This document shows, in pieces, positions 22,611 through 34,456 of a stretch of DNA of 64,000 nt (the first letter of the stretch is position 1; every line of letters starts with the position of its first letter). The translations under genes and the position numbers were made by a program. The notes under the pieces were generated by a model that was given only the letters and a program-made list of their open reading frames with translations, ran no database searches and was not told where the DNA came from. Origin of the DNA: Lepidodermella squamata (Eukaryota; Gastrotricha); the NCBI GenBank assembly GCA_047495785.1, contig JBLDXI010000029.1, positions 3,534,001-3,598,000 of the forward strand, read 5' to 3'.

Positions 22611-23501
22611 AATTCTTCAAGTCAAAAGAAACCAAGTTTTTCCTGTACCATTCATCTGTCGATAAAAAGTTAAAATTGCCCTCCTCCCACGGTGGTCTTC
22701 GCATCTCCATTGACTGAGCAGGATAGAAATAGAATGCTTTAGCAATGCCTCCATAGCGACAACCGTGCGTCCTTGGTGATCAAAAGAATGGCAGTGTTTT
22801 TTCAAGCGGCTTATAGGTTTTACAATGGCTTGGTAAACAACGAAATCTAAAACTTGTCAATGCCTGTTAAATACGACGTTCTGTTACAGTATGGGGCATA
22901 AATATTGAGCCGACTTTATTTATTCACAGCGCAGTCATTTCGGCTCCGATTCTCACAAATCTCATACCGTTGGAAAGCCCATGAAAAATGGTTTATTCCC
23001 CCTAAAATTTTCGATCAAGGGATCCAGACCAAATCCAAGTTATTGAAAGTTTAAGAAGTCGAGCCGATCGCACAAAAATCACCATCTGCTGAAAATAAAT
23101 CCTAGTTTTCGTACATATCAAAGGCAAACTCTGGACCCTGCCAAACCCTAAAAAATTGACGCATCACTACCCCGACATGCTCCAGACATCTCTGGCAATG
23201 ATTTGGGACATTGATATGTGCCCCATTGCGACACGATGGTATTTAACAGGCATTGACAAGTTTTAGATTTCGTTGTTTACCAAGCCATTGTAAAACCTAT
23301 AAGCCGCTTGAAAAAACACTGCCATTCTTTTGATCACCAAGGACGCACGGTTGTCGCTATGGAGGCATTGCTAAAGCATTCTATTTCTATCCTGCTCAGT
23401 CAATGGAGATGCGAAGACCACCGCGGTAGGAGGGCAATTTTAAATGTTTATTGAAAGATGAATGGTGATGGAAAACCTGGATTCCTTTCACTTGAAGAAT
23501 T
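22611..23501. mobile_element. Palindromic foldback element upstream of the large NLR gene
   Basis: Arms 22611-22874 and 23239-23501 are reverse complements over about 263 bp with few mismatches, separated by a 364-bp loop without coding capacity. Sequence like the outer end of the arm also occurs at about 57890-57975, in the 5' flank of the other intact NLR gene. I find no clear target duplication. It could be a foldback transposon or a small inverted duplication. Confidence 0.7.
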
Positions 23502-23656
23502 AAAATCATCAAGCCTGGAGAAGTCTGAAACAATCATCTGAAAAACCTACAATATTCCTCGTTCTAGGAGTAGAATTCCAAAGATTTAGCGAGGCATTTC
23601 TATGTTTGCATTTTAGAATAATAAAACCTGATTGCTTGTGGGTTTCTACCAGCAAC

Positions 23657-26600
23657 ATGGGAAGCACATCAGGAAAAGTAGGTTTCACAAGAAACTTATT
23701 CGCTATCTACAAAATGGTGCCACTTTACAGCAAACTATCCCTCATGTAGAAGGGGCGAAAGGCTCGTCGGAATCGAATATGACGACAGAGGAGACTTCTT
23801 TATCGCAAAAAGTAAGCTCGAGAAATTAATTCAATGCATGTGGCTTGTAAACGTTTTTTTAACAGCAACCTATTACCGAATCGGGGAATTCGTCAGAATC
23901 AGCTGTCTCTACCAAAAAAGCTCGTGTTTTTGTGAGCTATTCTTGGAGTTATCGCGAAGCTGACGTTCGAAACCTCGCAGATGAATATCTCAGCCAACAG
24001 CCTGACTTCGATGTGTTTTTAGATATTCATAAAATCTGCGGTGATCTCGATCAGGCGATGATTGAGGCAAGTTTTCAATCTATTCCGAAGTTTCTCGCTT
24101 TAATGAGTCCAGTTATAGAAAGTCGACTGGGCTGATATCGTTGTTTGCTTCCTTTGCGAACCGTACCTTAGACCAGGTTCTAATTCCGCTAAAGAATTTG
24201 ACTACGCCATCTTCAAGAAAAAGAAAGTTCTCCTCGTCAATCTGGAAGATGACTTTGTCCGACTCGATGAGTCTCGAAACCTGGGAAATTTACTTCGAGT
24301 GTTCTTGCGAACGGAGGCCATGCACTTCCATGATGATGCAAATGATATTTGTCAGCAAATCCGACTGATACTGATGATGCCTGCCCAGAAAGCTGTCGTT
24401 TTGAATCGGTTCTACTGTCCGAACCTACCTATCAGCATCTCGAACTACTTTGAGCGGAATGAACTTGAAGCAAAAATGATGACATATCTAATCGATATCT
24501 GCAACCAACCAGCAAAAGGTAAGTAACCCTATTTCTGTAATCCACCTTCTAAAAGTCGTAAATAGGCAATACAAGCATTCTGGTTGTAGCTGGCGAAGGA
24601 GGAGTGGGCAAGTCTGTGTTGATGGCGAAATTGCTTGGTAGCGAATCGATCCCAAGAGGACTGCAATCGCCAACGGTTGTTCTATGGCTTCAGTGTTTCA
24701 AGTGGCAAGGAACATTTTTTGACGACTCGGCCAAGAAAGAATTCCGCGAAAGTCTATTAGCTCTGGCAAAGAAAGCCGCAGCGGATTTTACTGGATCGGA
24801 AATATCTCATATCAGTGAGTATTTTCGAGAAAAAAAGCGCCGTCGTGTATTGGTCGTCCTCGATGATATGTTCAACGTGGAACTGCTTCGATTCTTCGTG
24901 CAAGAACAATCAGAAATGTCGTGTTGTGTCATCACTCGCGACCCATTTCCGATTTTAATGAAACAGCGACAGCTCATTTACAAGTTGGAGAAGATTGATA
25001 GTCTCACGAACGAAGCGATCGAACGATTTCTCGAAAGAACTTGCAAGTTGAAGGAGAAACTCAAGGCGAACGCTGAAGGAAAGATAGCTAACCTTGCCAA
25101 AATGTGTTGTGGCTTGCCTCTAATCATGTCTCTCATCGCCAATCGCTTCATGTTCGGAAATTACAATTGGGACGAGGAGTATGAAGAAGTGGTCCACCAA
25201 AAGACCAACGACCTGGATACTACTCTTACCGGCGGCGATTCCCGTTTCAAAGAACAAACTGTCAATAGTCTGTTGCAGTTTTCTCTCGATCGACTTGGAG
25301 ACGACTATAGGCAGTGCTTCTATGCCTTCTTACTATTCGGGCCAAACACTCTAATTTCGAGCGAAAATCTGACGATTTTATGGCGTCAATTGGCACCTAA
25401 GCTTAGGGCAAAGGACGTGTTCAATGCATTTGATCGTGGGGCTGTTATAAGAACAGTCGGCGGAGCGCATGAGCTCTCGTCCGTGCATCAACTCCTCTGG
25501 GAGGCAGGGTTTAGACAGGCCGCCCAAGAATTTAAAATAACCGCCTCAAATGACGCCGATCTTTATGACAATGTCAGATTGTTCCTTCTTAACAGAAAGA
25601 ATATTTCGAATGCAGAAATGATGCTTTTCGAGTTTTTCAAGGTCGGAAACGGCAAAAAGCATAAATCAGCCTATCGGCACCTGCTGCGTGATATTCTGGA
25701 AGGCTTAAGTTGTGATGCATTGTTGGAAGTATGCACGTCTAATAGCAAAAGCGAGGGCAAGTCTTTCATCCATTTCCTCTATGGCTTGGAGTGGGAAGAC
25801 AATTTCAGTCGAGGCGCAGAGGACACATTTAAAATGTACGGAACGCATCATTCCTACCGTCTGATTGCATGGATGCTTGCAAGACTACATGGCGATCAAG
25901 CGCGATATCAAAGCCACATAAAATGCCTAGCAGACCACAATGATTTTACATTTCTGATGCAAATTTGGAACGACGATGAATTAGAGATGCTGAAGCACGA
26001 GAGAGACAACATAGTCAAGTTCTTTTATGGCCACCACTGGAGATATCAAGCGAGAAGAAAAGTGGCTGCCATAATTAATAGCAAGGAAACGTCCCAGTTC
26101 ATTAGATCGGTTATAGGCCGTGATTTAGCTGCGGTGAAACGCAATTTCAGCGCAGCAGAGGCCCGCACAGCTGTAGAGATTGCTGCGATACAAGGTGACC
26201 AAACAATAATAGCATTAGTAGCAGAAAAATCACATGGCGTTCTTTCGGCGGCTGAAAACAACGGCACAACTCCGCTTTGGATTGCAGCTCAAAATGGCCA
26301 CATGGAAGTTGTTCGATTCCTGGCAGACAAATCACCAACCACAGTTTCTACAGCTGACAACGTCGGCACAACCCCGCTCTTGATTGCAGCTGGAAATGGC
26401 CACGTGGAAGTTGTTCGATTCCTGGCAGACAAAGCACCAACCACGGTTTCTACAGCTGACAACGACGGCACAACCCCGCTTTGGATTGCAGCTCAAAATG
26501 GCCACATGGAAGTTGTTCGATTCCTGGCAGACAAAGCACCAACCACGGTTTCTACAGCTGACAACGACGGCACAACTCCGCTTTGGATTGCAGCTCAAAA

Positions 26601-29600
26601 TGGCCACATGGAAGTTGTTCGATTCCTGGCAGACAAAGCACCAACCACGGTTTCTACAGCTAATAACAACGGCACAACCCCGCTTTGGACTGCAGCTCAA
26701 AATGGCCACATGGAAGTTGTTCGATTCCTGGCAGACAAAGCACCAACCACGGTTTCTTCAGCTAATAACAGCGGCACAACTCCGCTCTTGACTGCAGCAC
26801 AAAATGGCCACATGGAAGTTGTTCGATTCCTGGCAGACAAAGCACCAACCACGGTTTCTACGGCTAATAACAACGGCACAACCCCGCTCTTGATTGCAGC
26901 TGGAAATGGCCACGTGGAAGTTGTTCGATTCCTGGCAGACAAAGCACCAACCACGGTTTCTACGGCTAATAACAACGGCACAACCCCGCTCTTGATTGCA
27001 GCTCAAAATGGCCACATGGAAGTTGTTCGATTCCTGGCAGAGAAATCACCAACCACGGTTTCTACAGCTGACAACGACGGCACAACTCCGCTTTGGACTG
27101 CAGCTCAAAATGGCCACATGGAAGTTGTTCGATTCCTGGCAGACAAAGCACCAACCACGGTTTCTACAGCTGACAACGACGGCACAACTCCGCTTTGGAT
27201 TGCAGCTCAAAATGGCCACATGGAAGTTGTTCGATTCCTGGCAGACAAAGCACCAACCACGGTTTCTTCGGCTAATAACAACGGCACAACCCCGCTTTGG
27301 ACTGCAGCTCAAAATGGCCACATGGAAGTTGTTCGATTCCTGGCAGACAAAGCACCAACCACGGTTTCTACAGCTGACAACGACGGCACAACTCCGCTTT
27401 GGATTGCAGCTCAAAATGGCCACATGGAAGTTGTTCGATTCCTGGCAGACAAATCACCAACCACAGTTTCTACAGCTGACAACGTCGGCACAACCCCGCT
27501 CTTGATTGCAGCTGGAAATGGCCACGTGGAAGTTGTTCGATTCCTGGCAGACAAAGCACCAACCACGGTTTCTACGGCTAATAACAACGGCACAACTCCG
27601 CTTTTGATTGCAGCTCAAAATGGCCACATGGAAGTTGTTCGATTCCTGGCAGACAAAGCACCAACCACGGTTTCTACAGCTGACGACGGCACAACTCCGC
27701 TTTGGATTGCAGCTCAAAATGGCCACATGGAAGTTGTTCGATTCCTGGCAGACAAAGCACCAACCACGGTTTCTACAGCTAATAACAACGGCACAACCCC
27801 GCTTTGGACTGCAGCTCAAAATGGCCACATGGAAGTTGTTCGATTCCTGGCAGACAAAGCACCAACCACGGTTTCTTCAGCTAATAACAGCGGCACAACT
27901 CCGCTCTTGACTGCAGCACAAAATGGCCACATGGAAGTTGTTCGATTCCTGGCAGACAAAGCACCAACCACGGTTTCTACGGCTAATAACAACGGCACAA
28001 CTCCGCTTTTGATTGCAGCTCAAAATGGCCACATGGAAGTTGTTCGATTCCTGGCAGACAAAGCACCAACCACGGTTTCTACAGCTGACGACGGCACAAC
28101 TCCGCTTTGGATTGCAGCTCAAAATGGCCACATGGAAGTTGTTCAATTCCTGGCAGACAAAGCACCAACCACGGTTTCTACAGCTGACGACGGCACAACT
28201 CCGCTTTGGATTGCAGCTCAAAATGGCCACATGGAAGTTGTTCGATTCCTGGCAGAGAAATCACCAACCACGGTTTCTACAGCTGACAACGACGGCACAA
28301 CTCCGCTTTGGACTGCAGCTCAAAATGGCCACATGGAAGTTGTTCGATTCCTGGCAGACAAAGCACCAACCACGGTTTCTACAGCTGACAACGACGGCAC
28401 AACTCCGCTTTGGATTGCAGCTCAAAATGGCCACATGGAAGTTGTTCGATTCCTGGCAGACAAAGCACCAACCACGGTTTCTTCGGCTAATAACAACGGC
28501 ACAACCCCGCTTTGGACTGCAGCTCAAAATGGCCACATGGAAGTTGTTCGATTCCTGGCAGACAAAGCACCAACCACGGTTTCTACAGCTGACAACGACG
28601 GCACAACTCCGCTTTGGATTGCAGCTCAAAATGGCCACATGGAAGTTGTTCGATTCCTGGCAGACAAATCACCAACCACAGTTTCTACAGCTGACAACGT
28701 CGGCACAACCCCGCTCTTGATTGCAGCTGGAAATGGCCACGTGGAAGTTGTTCGATTCCTGGCAGACAAAGCACCAACCACGGTTTCTACGGCTAATAAC
28801 AACGGCACAACTCCGCTCTTGATTGCAGCTCAAAATGGCCACATGGAAGTTGTTCGATTCCTGGCAGACAAAGCACCAACCACGGTTTCTACAGCTGACG
28901 ACGGCACAACTCCGCTTTGGATTGCAGCTCAAAATGGCCACATGGAAGTTGTTCGATTCCTGGCAGACAAAGCACCAACCACGGTTTCTACAGCTAATAA
29001 CAACGGCACAACCCCGCTTTGGACTGCAGCTCAAAATGGCCACATGGAAGTTGTTCGATTCCTGGCAGACAAAGCACCAACCACGGTTTCTTCAGCTAAT
29101 AACAGCGGCACAACTCCGCTCTTGACTGCAGCACAAAATGGCCACATGGAAGTTGTTCGATTCCTGGCAGACAAAGCACCAACCACGGTTTCTACGGCTA
29201 ATAACAACGGCACAACCCCGCTCTTGATTGCAGCTGGAAATGGCCACGTGGAAGTTGTTCGATTCCTGGCAGACAAAGCACCAACCACGGTTTCTACGGC
29301 TAATAACAACGGCACAATTCCGCTTTGGATTGCAGCTCAAAATGGCCACATGGAAGTTGTTCAATTCCTGGCAGACAAAGCACCAACCACGGTTTCTACA
29401 GCTGACGACGGCACAACTCCGCTTTGGATTGCAGCTCAAAATGGCCACATGGAAGTTGTTCAATTCCTGGCAGACAAAGCACCAACCACGGTTTCTACGG
29501 CTAATAACAACGGCACAACCCCGCTCTTGATTGCAGCTGGAAATGGCCACATGGAAGTTGTTCGATTCCTGGCAGACAAAGCACCAAATACGGTTTCTAC

Positions 29601-29811
29601 GGCTAATAACAACGGCACAACTCCGCTTTGGATTGCAGCTCAAAATGGCCACTTGGAAGTTGTTCGATTCCTGGCAGACAAAGCACCAACCACGGTTTCT
29701 ACAGCTTATAACAACGGCACAACTCCGCTTCGGATTGCAGCTAATAATGGCCACTTGGAAGTTGTTCAATTCTTACGAGATTTTGAGCAAAAACGTATTC
29801 AATGCCAATGA
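23657..29811 (+). CDS. TIR / NB-ARC / ankyrin NLR-type protein with 35 ankyrin repeats
   Basis: Five exons (23657-23677, 23731-23811, 23866-24070, 24123-24518, 24566-29811) keep phase and give 1982 residues; the same exon plan in the paralogue at 53.95-57.61 kb supports each splice site. Residues about 54-185 form a TIR domain: ARVFVSYS, LDIHKICGD, WADIVV, and SNSAKEFDYA, whose Glu127 sits where NADase TIRs have their catalytic glutamate. NB-ARC follows, with P-loop GEGGVGKS (244-251), Walker-B-like LVVLDDM (330-336), VITRD (356-360) and GLPL (417-420), then an unassigned helical region to about 770. The C-terminus is 35 ankyrin repeats of 33-34 residues. Expected role: a cytosolic sensor in which the ankyrin array recognises a ligand, NB-ARC oligomerises and TIR signals. 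No leucine-rich repeats, membrane segment or signal peptide are seen. The first exons are the least certain. Confidence 0.88.
26240..29800 (+). repeat. Tandem 102-bp ankyrin-coding array with 1215-bp higher-order repeat
   Basis: Thirty-five units of 102 bp (a few of 99 bp, lacking one codon at the ADDG turn) are nearly identical in DNA, including synonymous sites. Units 9-20 recur as units 21-32 with an offset of exactly 1215 bp (nine 102-bp plus three 99-bp units), and earlier units show the same order at an offset of 1122 bp. Variation falls in a few turn and helix positions (N/D, V/S, WT/WI/LL, AQ/AG). Such homogeneity points to recent unequal crossing-over or gene conversion. Confidence 0.92.
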
Positions 29812-30869
29812 ACACATCATGGGAACGTCCGAGTTCGTTTGATCTGGTTGTGACTTGATTTTCCAGCTCTAGAACTTTGTTAGAACAGCTATTTTGAAAC
29901 ACGTAAATTACAACACGTTAAGCATCAACCACTACGGCGGTAATAGAACCATTGCTCCGAGTACGGGGGGTAAGGGGGGAGGCTGGAACTATTTGGATCA
30001 CTGAATATAACTAACCTTTCCTAACCAGGTGCGCAAACGTCGACGCCCCCGTTTCTAGCTACCAGCGGCAGCGCTGCAGCACTTTGTGATCCGGCGGCTC
30101 ACGCATCAAAGCCGCGCCTTATCAACTCGCACCACTGTGTCTACGCACTCTCATGACGACGAGGACGACGTAGAACCTCTATCGCACGGCGTATATTCAC
30201 ACTACCGTGGCAAGAATCAACCCCTCCGTCGTCGGCTCACTTCTTGTTTTCTGCTACACCAGTTTTGAAATGCATATTTTGCAAACGTGAAATTTCTTTT
30301 GTCAATAAATGTTGGACATTATTGTGAACCTGCAGTTTAATTTCGAAGAGTTGATTACAGTGCAACCGAGTTTTAGCGAACCACTTCGGTGCCACGTGAA
30401 AAATTCTGCTATAAGGAAAGTTCGCTAGAAATGAAGTAGAAAAACTTTTGGAAATTTGAAAGACACCAATTTTATGGATGATTCGGCATCAGAAGAGTCA
30501 GAAATAGAGTCTAAACTGTGGGCAAGGGATAAGAGAGCCAACGAGTCTGGTAGAGAAATTATTCGGTGGGTCTGATTGGGTTGATGAGCGATGGAGATTA
30601 GCGATTGAATAGGTACCCAGTCGGGAGGTTCCAGGTCTATTCTGGGCCTGGGGTGTGTTTTTAAAGTCCAGTTTGAACGAAGTCTAATTGGTCTGACAAG
30701 TCGGAATATTTTATGAACATGTTCACCTGCGACATATTGCGCACGCGCCGTATTAATTTTGAAAACCAAGAATAGCGAGAAACAACATCGGCCATATGTT
30801 ACATATGACACGTGCCGGAAATTCATTTTATTTTAGTTTCATTATTTTGCTCATTGAAACGACATCGAA
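29812..30869. other. No recognisable gene
   Basis: 3' flank of the large NLR gene, with no gene I can support. At 30362 a CAGTGCAACCGAGTTTTAGC motif after TA looks like one end of another pogo-type element, but I cannot find its partner. Confidence 0.4.
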
Positions 30870-31060
30870 TTGTTTAATTAAAAATTTACAACTAATTTAT
30901 TTAGCAGGGTCCAAAATTACGGTCTACAAACGAGGGAGTTCTTTTAAGGAGGGTGCCACTAACGAGGGAGCACTGTATTAATTATTCAGCTGCTCAACGA
31001 CTGGCTCCACCAAATTAATTTCAAATTGTTCTTTGGCAAAAACATCATTTTCATTTTCAC

Positions 31061-32055
31061 TTATGCAAAAGTTATGCAAAAACACACGCAGCTGCAACTG
31101 CAATCGGAACAGTATTTGAATCGTCGCCAGCGGTTCTTGAACTCGGCGAACGCACGCTCAATGATCGCTCGAAGACTTGATAAAAAGTTGTTGAATTCAA
31201 GACGCGCTTCGCGATCTGATTTCAATAACTCCAACGTATTGAAAGGAATCATCAGGTTTGAAAGAAGGGGAAAAGCGCCGTCGCCGACTAAGTGTAGTTC
31301 GCCGAAGAAATAATTGTCAATCAGTGATTGCATCGCAAAACAAAGGGGATTCACGAAAAATGCGTGAGTCCGGAACGCAAGCCAGGGTAACCGCTAAAGA
31401 TATCAATAAACCTTTTGTTGTTGTCACACGTAGCCATCAGTACAATGCCGTGAAAGCATTTGTAGTTATTATATGCCACTGGGTTTACACTTGGCGCTTT
31501 TATGGAAATATGAGTGCCGTCAATTGCTCCAATTGTTCCTGGGAAGAAGTACCGTGATTCGAAATCTGCGGCAATTATTTCAGCGTCAGCGCGAGATGGC
31601 CAACAGATGAAATCTTTCTGATTGTCGACAATATTATGAGCTACCGAGTGGAGGATGTTGTGAACAGTAGATTTCCCACGTTGAAAATCATAGCGATCTC
31701 ATCCATGGAAGCCATGGTTGCCAATATTTTCAAAAAAACAAGAAGACACGTGAGCGGAGGGATACCGGGACGGCCGACGCTACAACCATCACCTGCTTTG
31801 ATAATGTTTCTTCTCACCATGTAATTGAGCAGCTTCTCCACACTTTTCTTACTTTCGGAAGTCATCGAGTTCCATTGCGGGGACTGTCACCGAAATGAAT
31901 CCCACCATCCTCGCATGCCGTCGCCTTCGTCGAGCTTTCTTTAGCTGCAAAAGAAGTGCCACAGCCATTAAATCAGAGTCGTCGACAAGAAGGTCCATCG
32001 CGCATGAGCAAATCTTTCCGATGATTTCCATTTTAATAAAAAATTCTACAAACAA
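31061..32055 (-). pseudogene. Harbinger DDE transposase, frameshifted
   Basis: Read across at least three frame changes, this segment shows MELDDFRK, SKKSVEKLLNYMV, KSTVHNI, the first catalytic aspartate in TIGAIDGTHISI, the second in LVGDGAFPLLSNLM, and the glutamate in RAIIERAFAEFKNRWRRF. These are hallmarks of PIF/Harbinger nucleases, and all three catalytic residues are kept. Frame breaks near 31850, 31680 and 31360-31400 prevent a single product. It would normally act with the Myb-like protein encoded just upstream. Confidence 0.85.
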
Positions 32056-32130
32056 ATATGATTCGCATATATATTTTTAATTGATTCAACTCGCGGTTCA
32101 CCCTCTCACATAATTTTAGTTGTTAGTTGG

Positions 32131-32789
32131 CTAGTTGTTGCCGATTTTCGGATTTTCTCGTATCCAAGTCAGAACTCCTTGCGCAAGTTCTCGAGCTAAT
32201 TCAAGTTTCTCACGGCCTTGGGCGAGTATATCATTTATTAGGCCGACTTCTTGCTCACCGGGTGAGAGCTTGAGCTTTTTGGAAGGCGCGGCCGACGAAG
32301 ATGAAGAAGCTCTCGACGACGAAGCCCCTGAGGTTGAAGCAGCAGGTCGCTTTTTGCAGATACCGGCAGTTGAGACCACCACATCTGGCTCAAAAGCTGG
32401 ATCATCTTGACAGATACGTTGAACCTGGTTGGTATACCAGGTTTTTTTACCCGAAGATCCAGAGTTCTTCCTCTTATTAGTTTGAGCGCGATAATAAAGC
32501 CATTTTTTTTAACCGCTTCGGCATCAAGATGAGCAACTCCTGGTACAGGCAAAGCCGTTTCTATTTCCGCGGCAATTTTTGCGTAATACGAGTTTTTCGT
32601 GTTGAGGTTGTTGCCGCTGTTCATATTTCCGTACTCGTTTTCAATGAGGTCCAGCATCCGCTGAGCGCGAACTCGGGACCATCTTCGGTCGTTTTTCATT
32701 TTTGAAGCCGAGTCGCCCTCATCCGATTCGCTAGATTCCAGCTCGGCTTGTGCCCTGGCATGCTCCACCGCTTTTTCTATTTTCATCAT
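32131..32789 (-). pseudogene. Harbinger-associated Myb/SANT-like protein, one homopolymer frameshift
   Basis: The N-terminal half (RRWSRVRAQRMLDLIENEYG, then KIAAEIETALPVPG) looks like the Myb/SANT or MADF-type DNA-binding partner of Harbinger transposases. At 32503-32510 a run of eight T (A on the coding strand) puts the rest out of frame; one extra A would restore KKKWLYYRAQ and an open frame to 32131 with a Ser/Ala-rich segment and a C-terminal helix (EKLELARELAQGVLTWIRE). A single-base homopolymer error in the assembly is as likely as a true mutation. Confidence 0.65.
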
Positions 32790-32811
32790 ATGCGTGCTTC
32801 CATCTATTTCA

Positions 32812-32834
32812 TAATAATAATAATAATAATAATG
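32812..32834 (+). repeat. (TAA)n microsatellite
   Basis: About eight uninterrupted ATA/TAA triplets upstream of the Myb-like frame inside the Harbinger element. Confidence 0.9.
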
Positions 32835-33378
32835 GTTTTATTTAGTCCTCCTCTCGATTAAGCATCTATACCGTAAAAACGGTTTTGAGGAGGGCGAAGG
32901 CAGGCGAAAGATGAAAATCACCCACCCCCACAGTTGAAGATTCTACTTTTTCCAAAAAATTCATAATCATTCATTGAGTCAACAATGTTGCGCCATTCAA
33001 TTTTATCAAAAGATAGTAATTCAGTCAATTGCAGATCAGGAATAATTTTAATTTCAAATTTATTTTCTTTTTCTATTCCATCTATTTCAACCCAGCAAAA
33101 TCCAGGAGGCAATTTGGGAAGGCTCATTATTCAGGAAATCTAGTATAAAATTATATGCTTGATTAGTTACGACTGCTTTCGAAAAAAATCAATGAATAGC
33201 TGCTTGTCATAGCGCCGTAATACCAGAATTTGTAACTGGCAAAATAATGAAAAAATATCAGTCAAATAGATTTATTTTTTTTTCAAAAATTGAAATACAG
33301 CACGAGTTTGTTTGAGAAATCGATTTTATTAATGAAAACAAAAAATGGCAGAATGAAATAGTGAAAATGCGATTAAGA

Positions 33379-33606
33379 TTAGTTCATCCATGAGTAAAAC
33401 TTGGTACGCAAATGTTTACGAGCGCGATAATTGATGGCATCATCGGTGCGGCCTGGTAGATCGGTGCGGAAACTGGGGTAAAATTTAGCGACAAATAGAT
33501 CCAAGTTGCTGTTGCTCGGTTTCCTTTCGCTCTTCCATAAGAAGTAAACGTACGGCTCGAGGATATCGTCATGCTTCTGTTGCCATCGGTTTCCGTTGGC
33601 AGCTTC
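33379..33606 (-). CDS. Open exon of unknown function inside the Harbinger element
   Basis: One minus-strand frame is open for about 75 codons and ends at a TAA at 33381-33379. Its residue use is protein-like (RWQQKHDDILEPYVYFLW, then GRTDDAINYRARKHL and FYSWMN), with a charged segment resembling a helix-turn-helix. There is no ATG of its own, so it would be a terminal exon. It may be a third ORF of the element or an exon of a host gene. I recognise no family. Confidence 0.35.
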   Translation of the reverse strand, partial: EAANGNRWQQKHDDILEPYVYFLWKSERKPSNSNLDLFVAKFYPSFRTDLPGRTDDAINYRARKHLRTKFYSWMN

Positions 33607-34456
33607 ATTGAAAATTAAAAACAGTTAAAAAGAATGATGATATCGATCACATTTAAAAAAATACGGAGAATTCCAGCAATTATAGCTTGATCGATTGCTT
33701 GGATAATTGGGTTACTGATATTTATGATGTGCCGTTTCTTTTGGCTATCGGTAAGATTTTTAACTGTTTGCCGAGTTAAACGATGAGAAATCGACATCAA
33801 ATAAAATGAAGAATAATGAAAATCCCTGCTACCGCACGCCTTAAAAATACTCACATTTTACACCTTCTTCGCGCGATTCAATATGACGCCATTTTTTGTT
33901 CAAAATCTTTTCGGACCAAGCAGACTCATCAAACCTGAATCAGACCGGACTTTTAAAAACACACCCTGGACGAAAAACCTGAAAAAGGCCCATTTCGGGC
34001 CTACGTTTTGCAGATTTTTATAGATACCCCACAACACACTATATATAGTACCACTGCACACTAAACATGGATGTACTGCAGACACATATCAGTACTACCG
34101 CGTTGCTTTTTCACGCTATTCTTCGAGCCTTAACAAGTTTAACGCGGTTTTTTCGAAAAATTTTCTGATTTTCGTGGATGATGCTTTTTTCTGGGACCAT
34201 GGACCATCGTTTGCTACGACCCTTGATTAACTGATTGCCAGAGAATCCATTTATTTGATTGGCTGGTTTTTTTTAAAAAAGAGTTTTCAAAGGAACAATT
34301 CGACTTGATTTGTTGCTTGCATTCGTCGTTGAGCAGCTGAATAATTAATACAGTGCTCCCTCGTTAGTGGCACCCTCCTTAAAAGAACTCCCTCGTTTGT
34401 AGACCGTAATTTTGGACCCTGCTAAATAAATTAGTTGTAAATTTTTAATTAAACAA

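Larger units (their letters stand above)
30870..34456 (-). mobile_element. PIF/Harbinger element with 132-bp inverted repeats (decayed)
   Basis: Arms 30870-31001 and 34325-34456 are reverse complements over 132 bp. Between them lie a frame-broken Harbinger DDE transposase and its usual partner, a Myb/SANT-like protein, both on the minus strand, plus a third short open exon. Each arm contains a pogo-type terminus (TACAGTGCTCCCTCG), so the arms may be composite. I cannot define a 3-bp TWA target duplication with confidence. Confidence 0.7.

Noticed and set aside
26046-29769. Many long open frames antisense to and in a second forward frame of the ankyrin array (up to 235 codons)
   Set aside because: The repeat unit is a multiple of three, so any stop-free frame stays open along the array. 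These are shadows of the true frame.
26240-29800. CRISPR-like repeat array
   Set aside because: The units are coding ankyrin repeats without spacers, in a eukaryotic gene.
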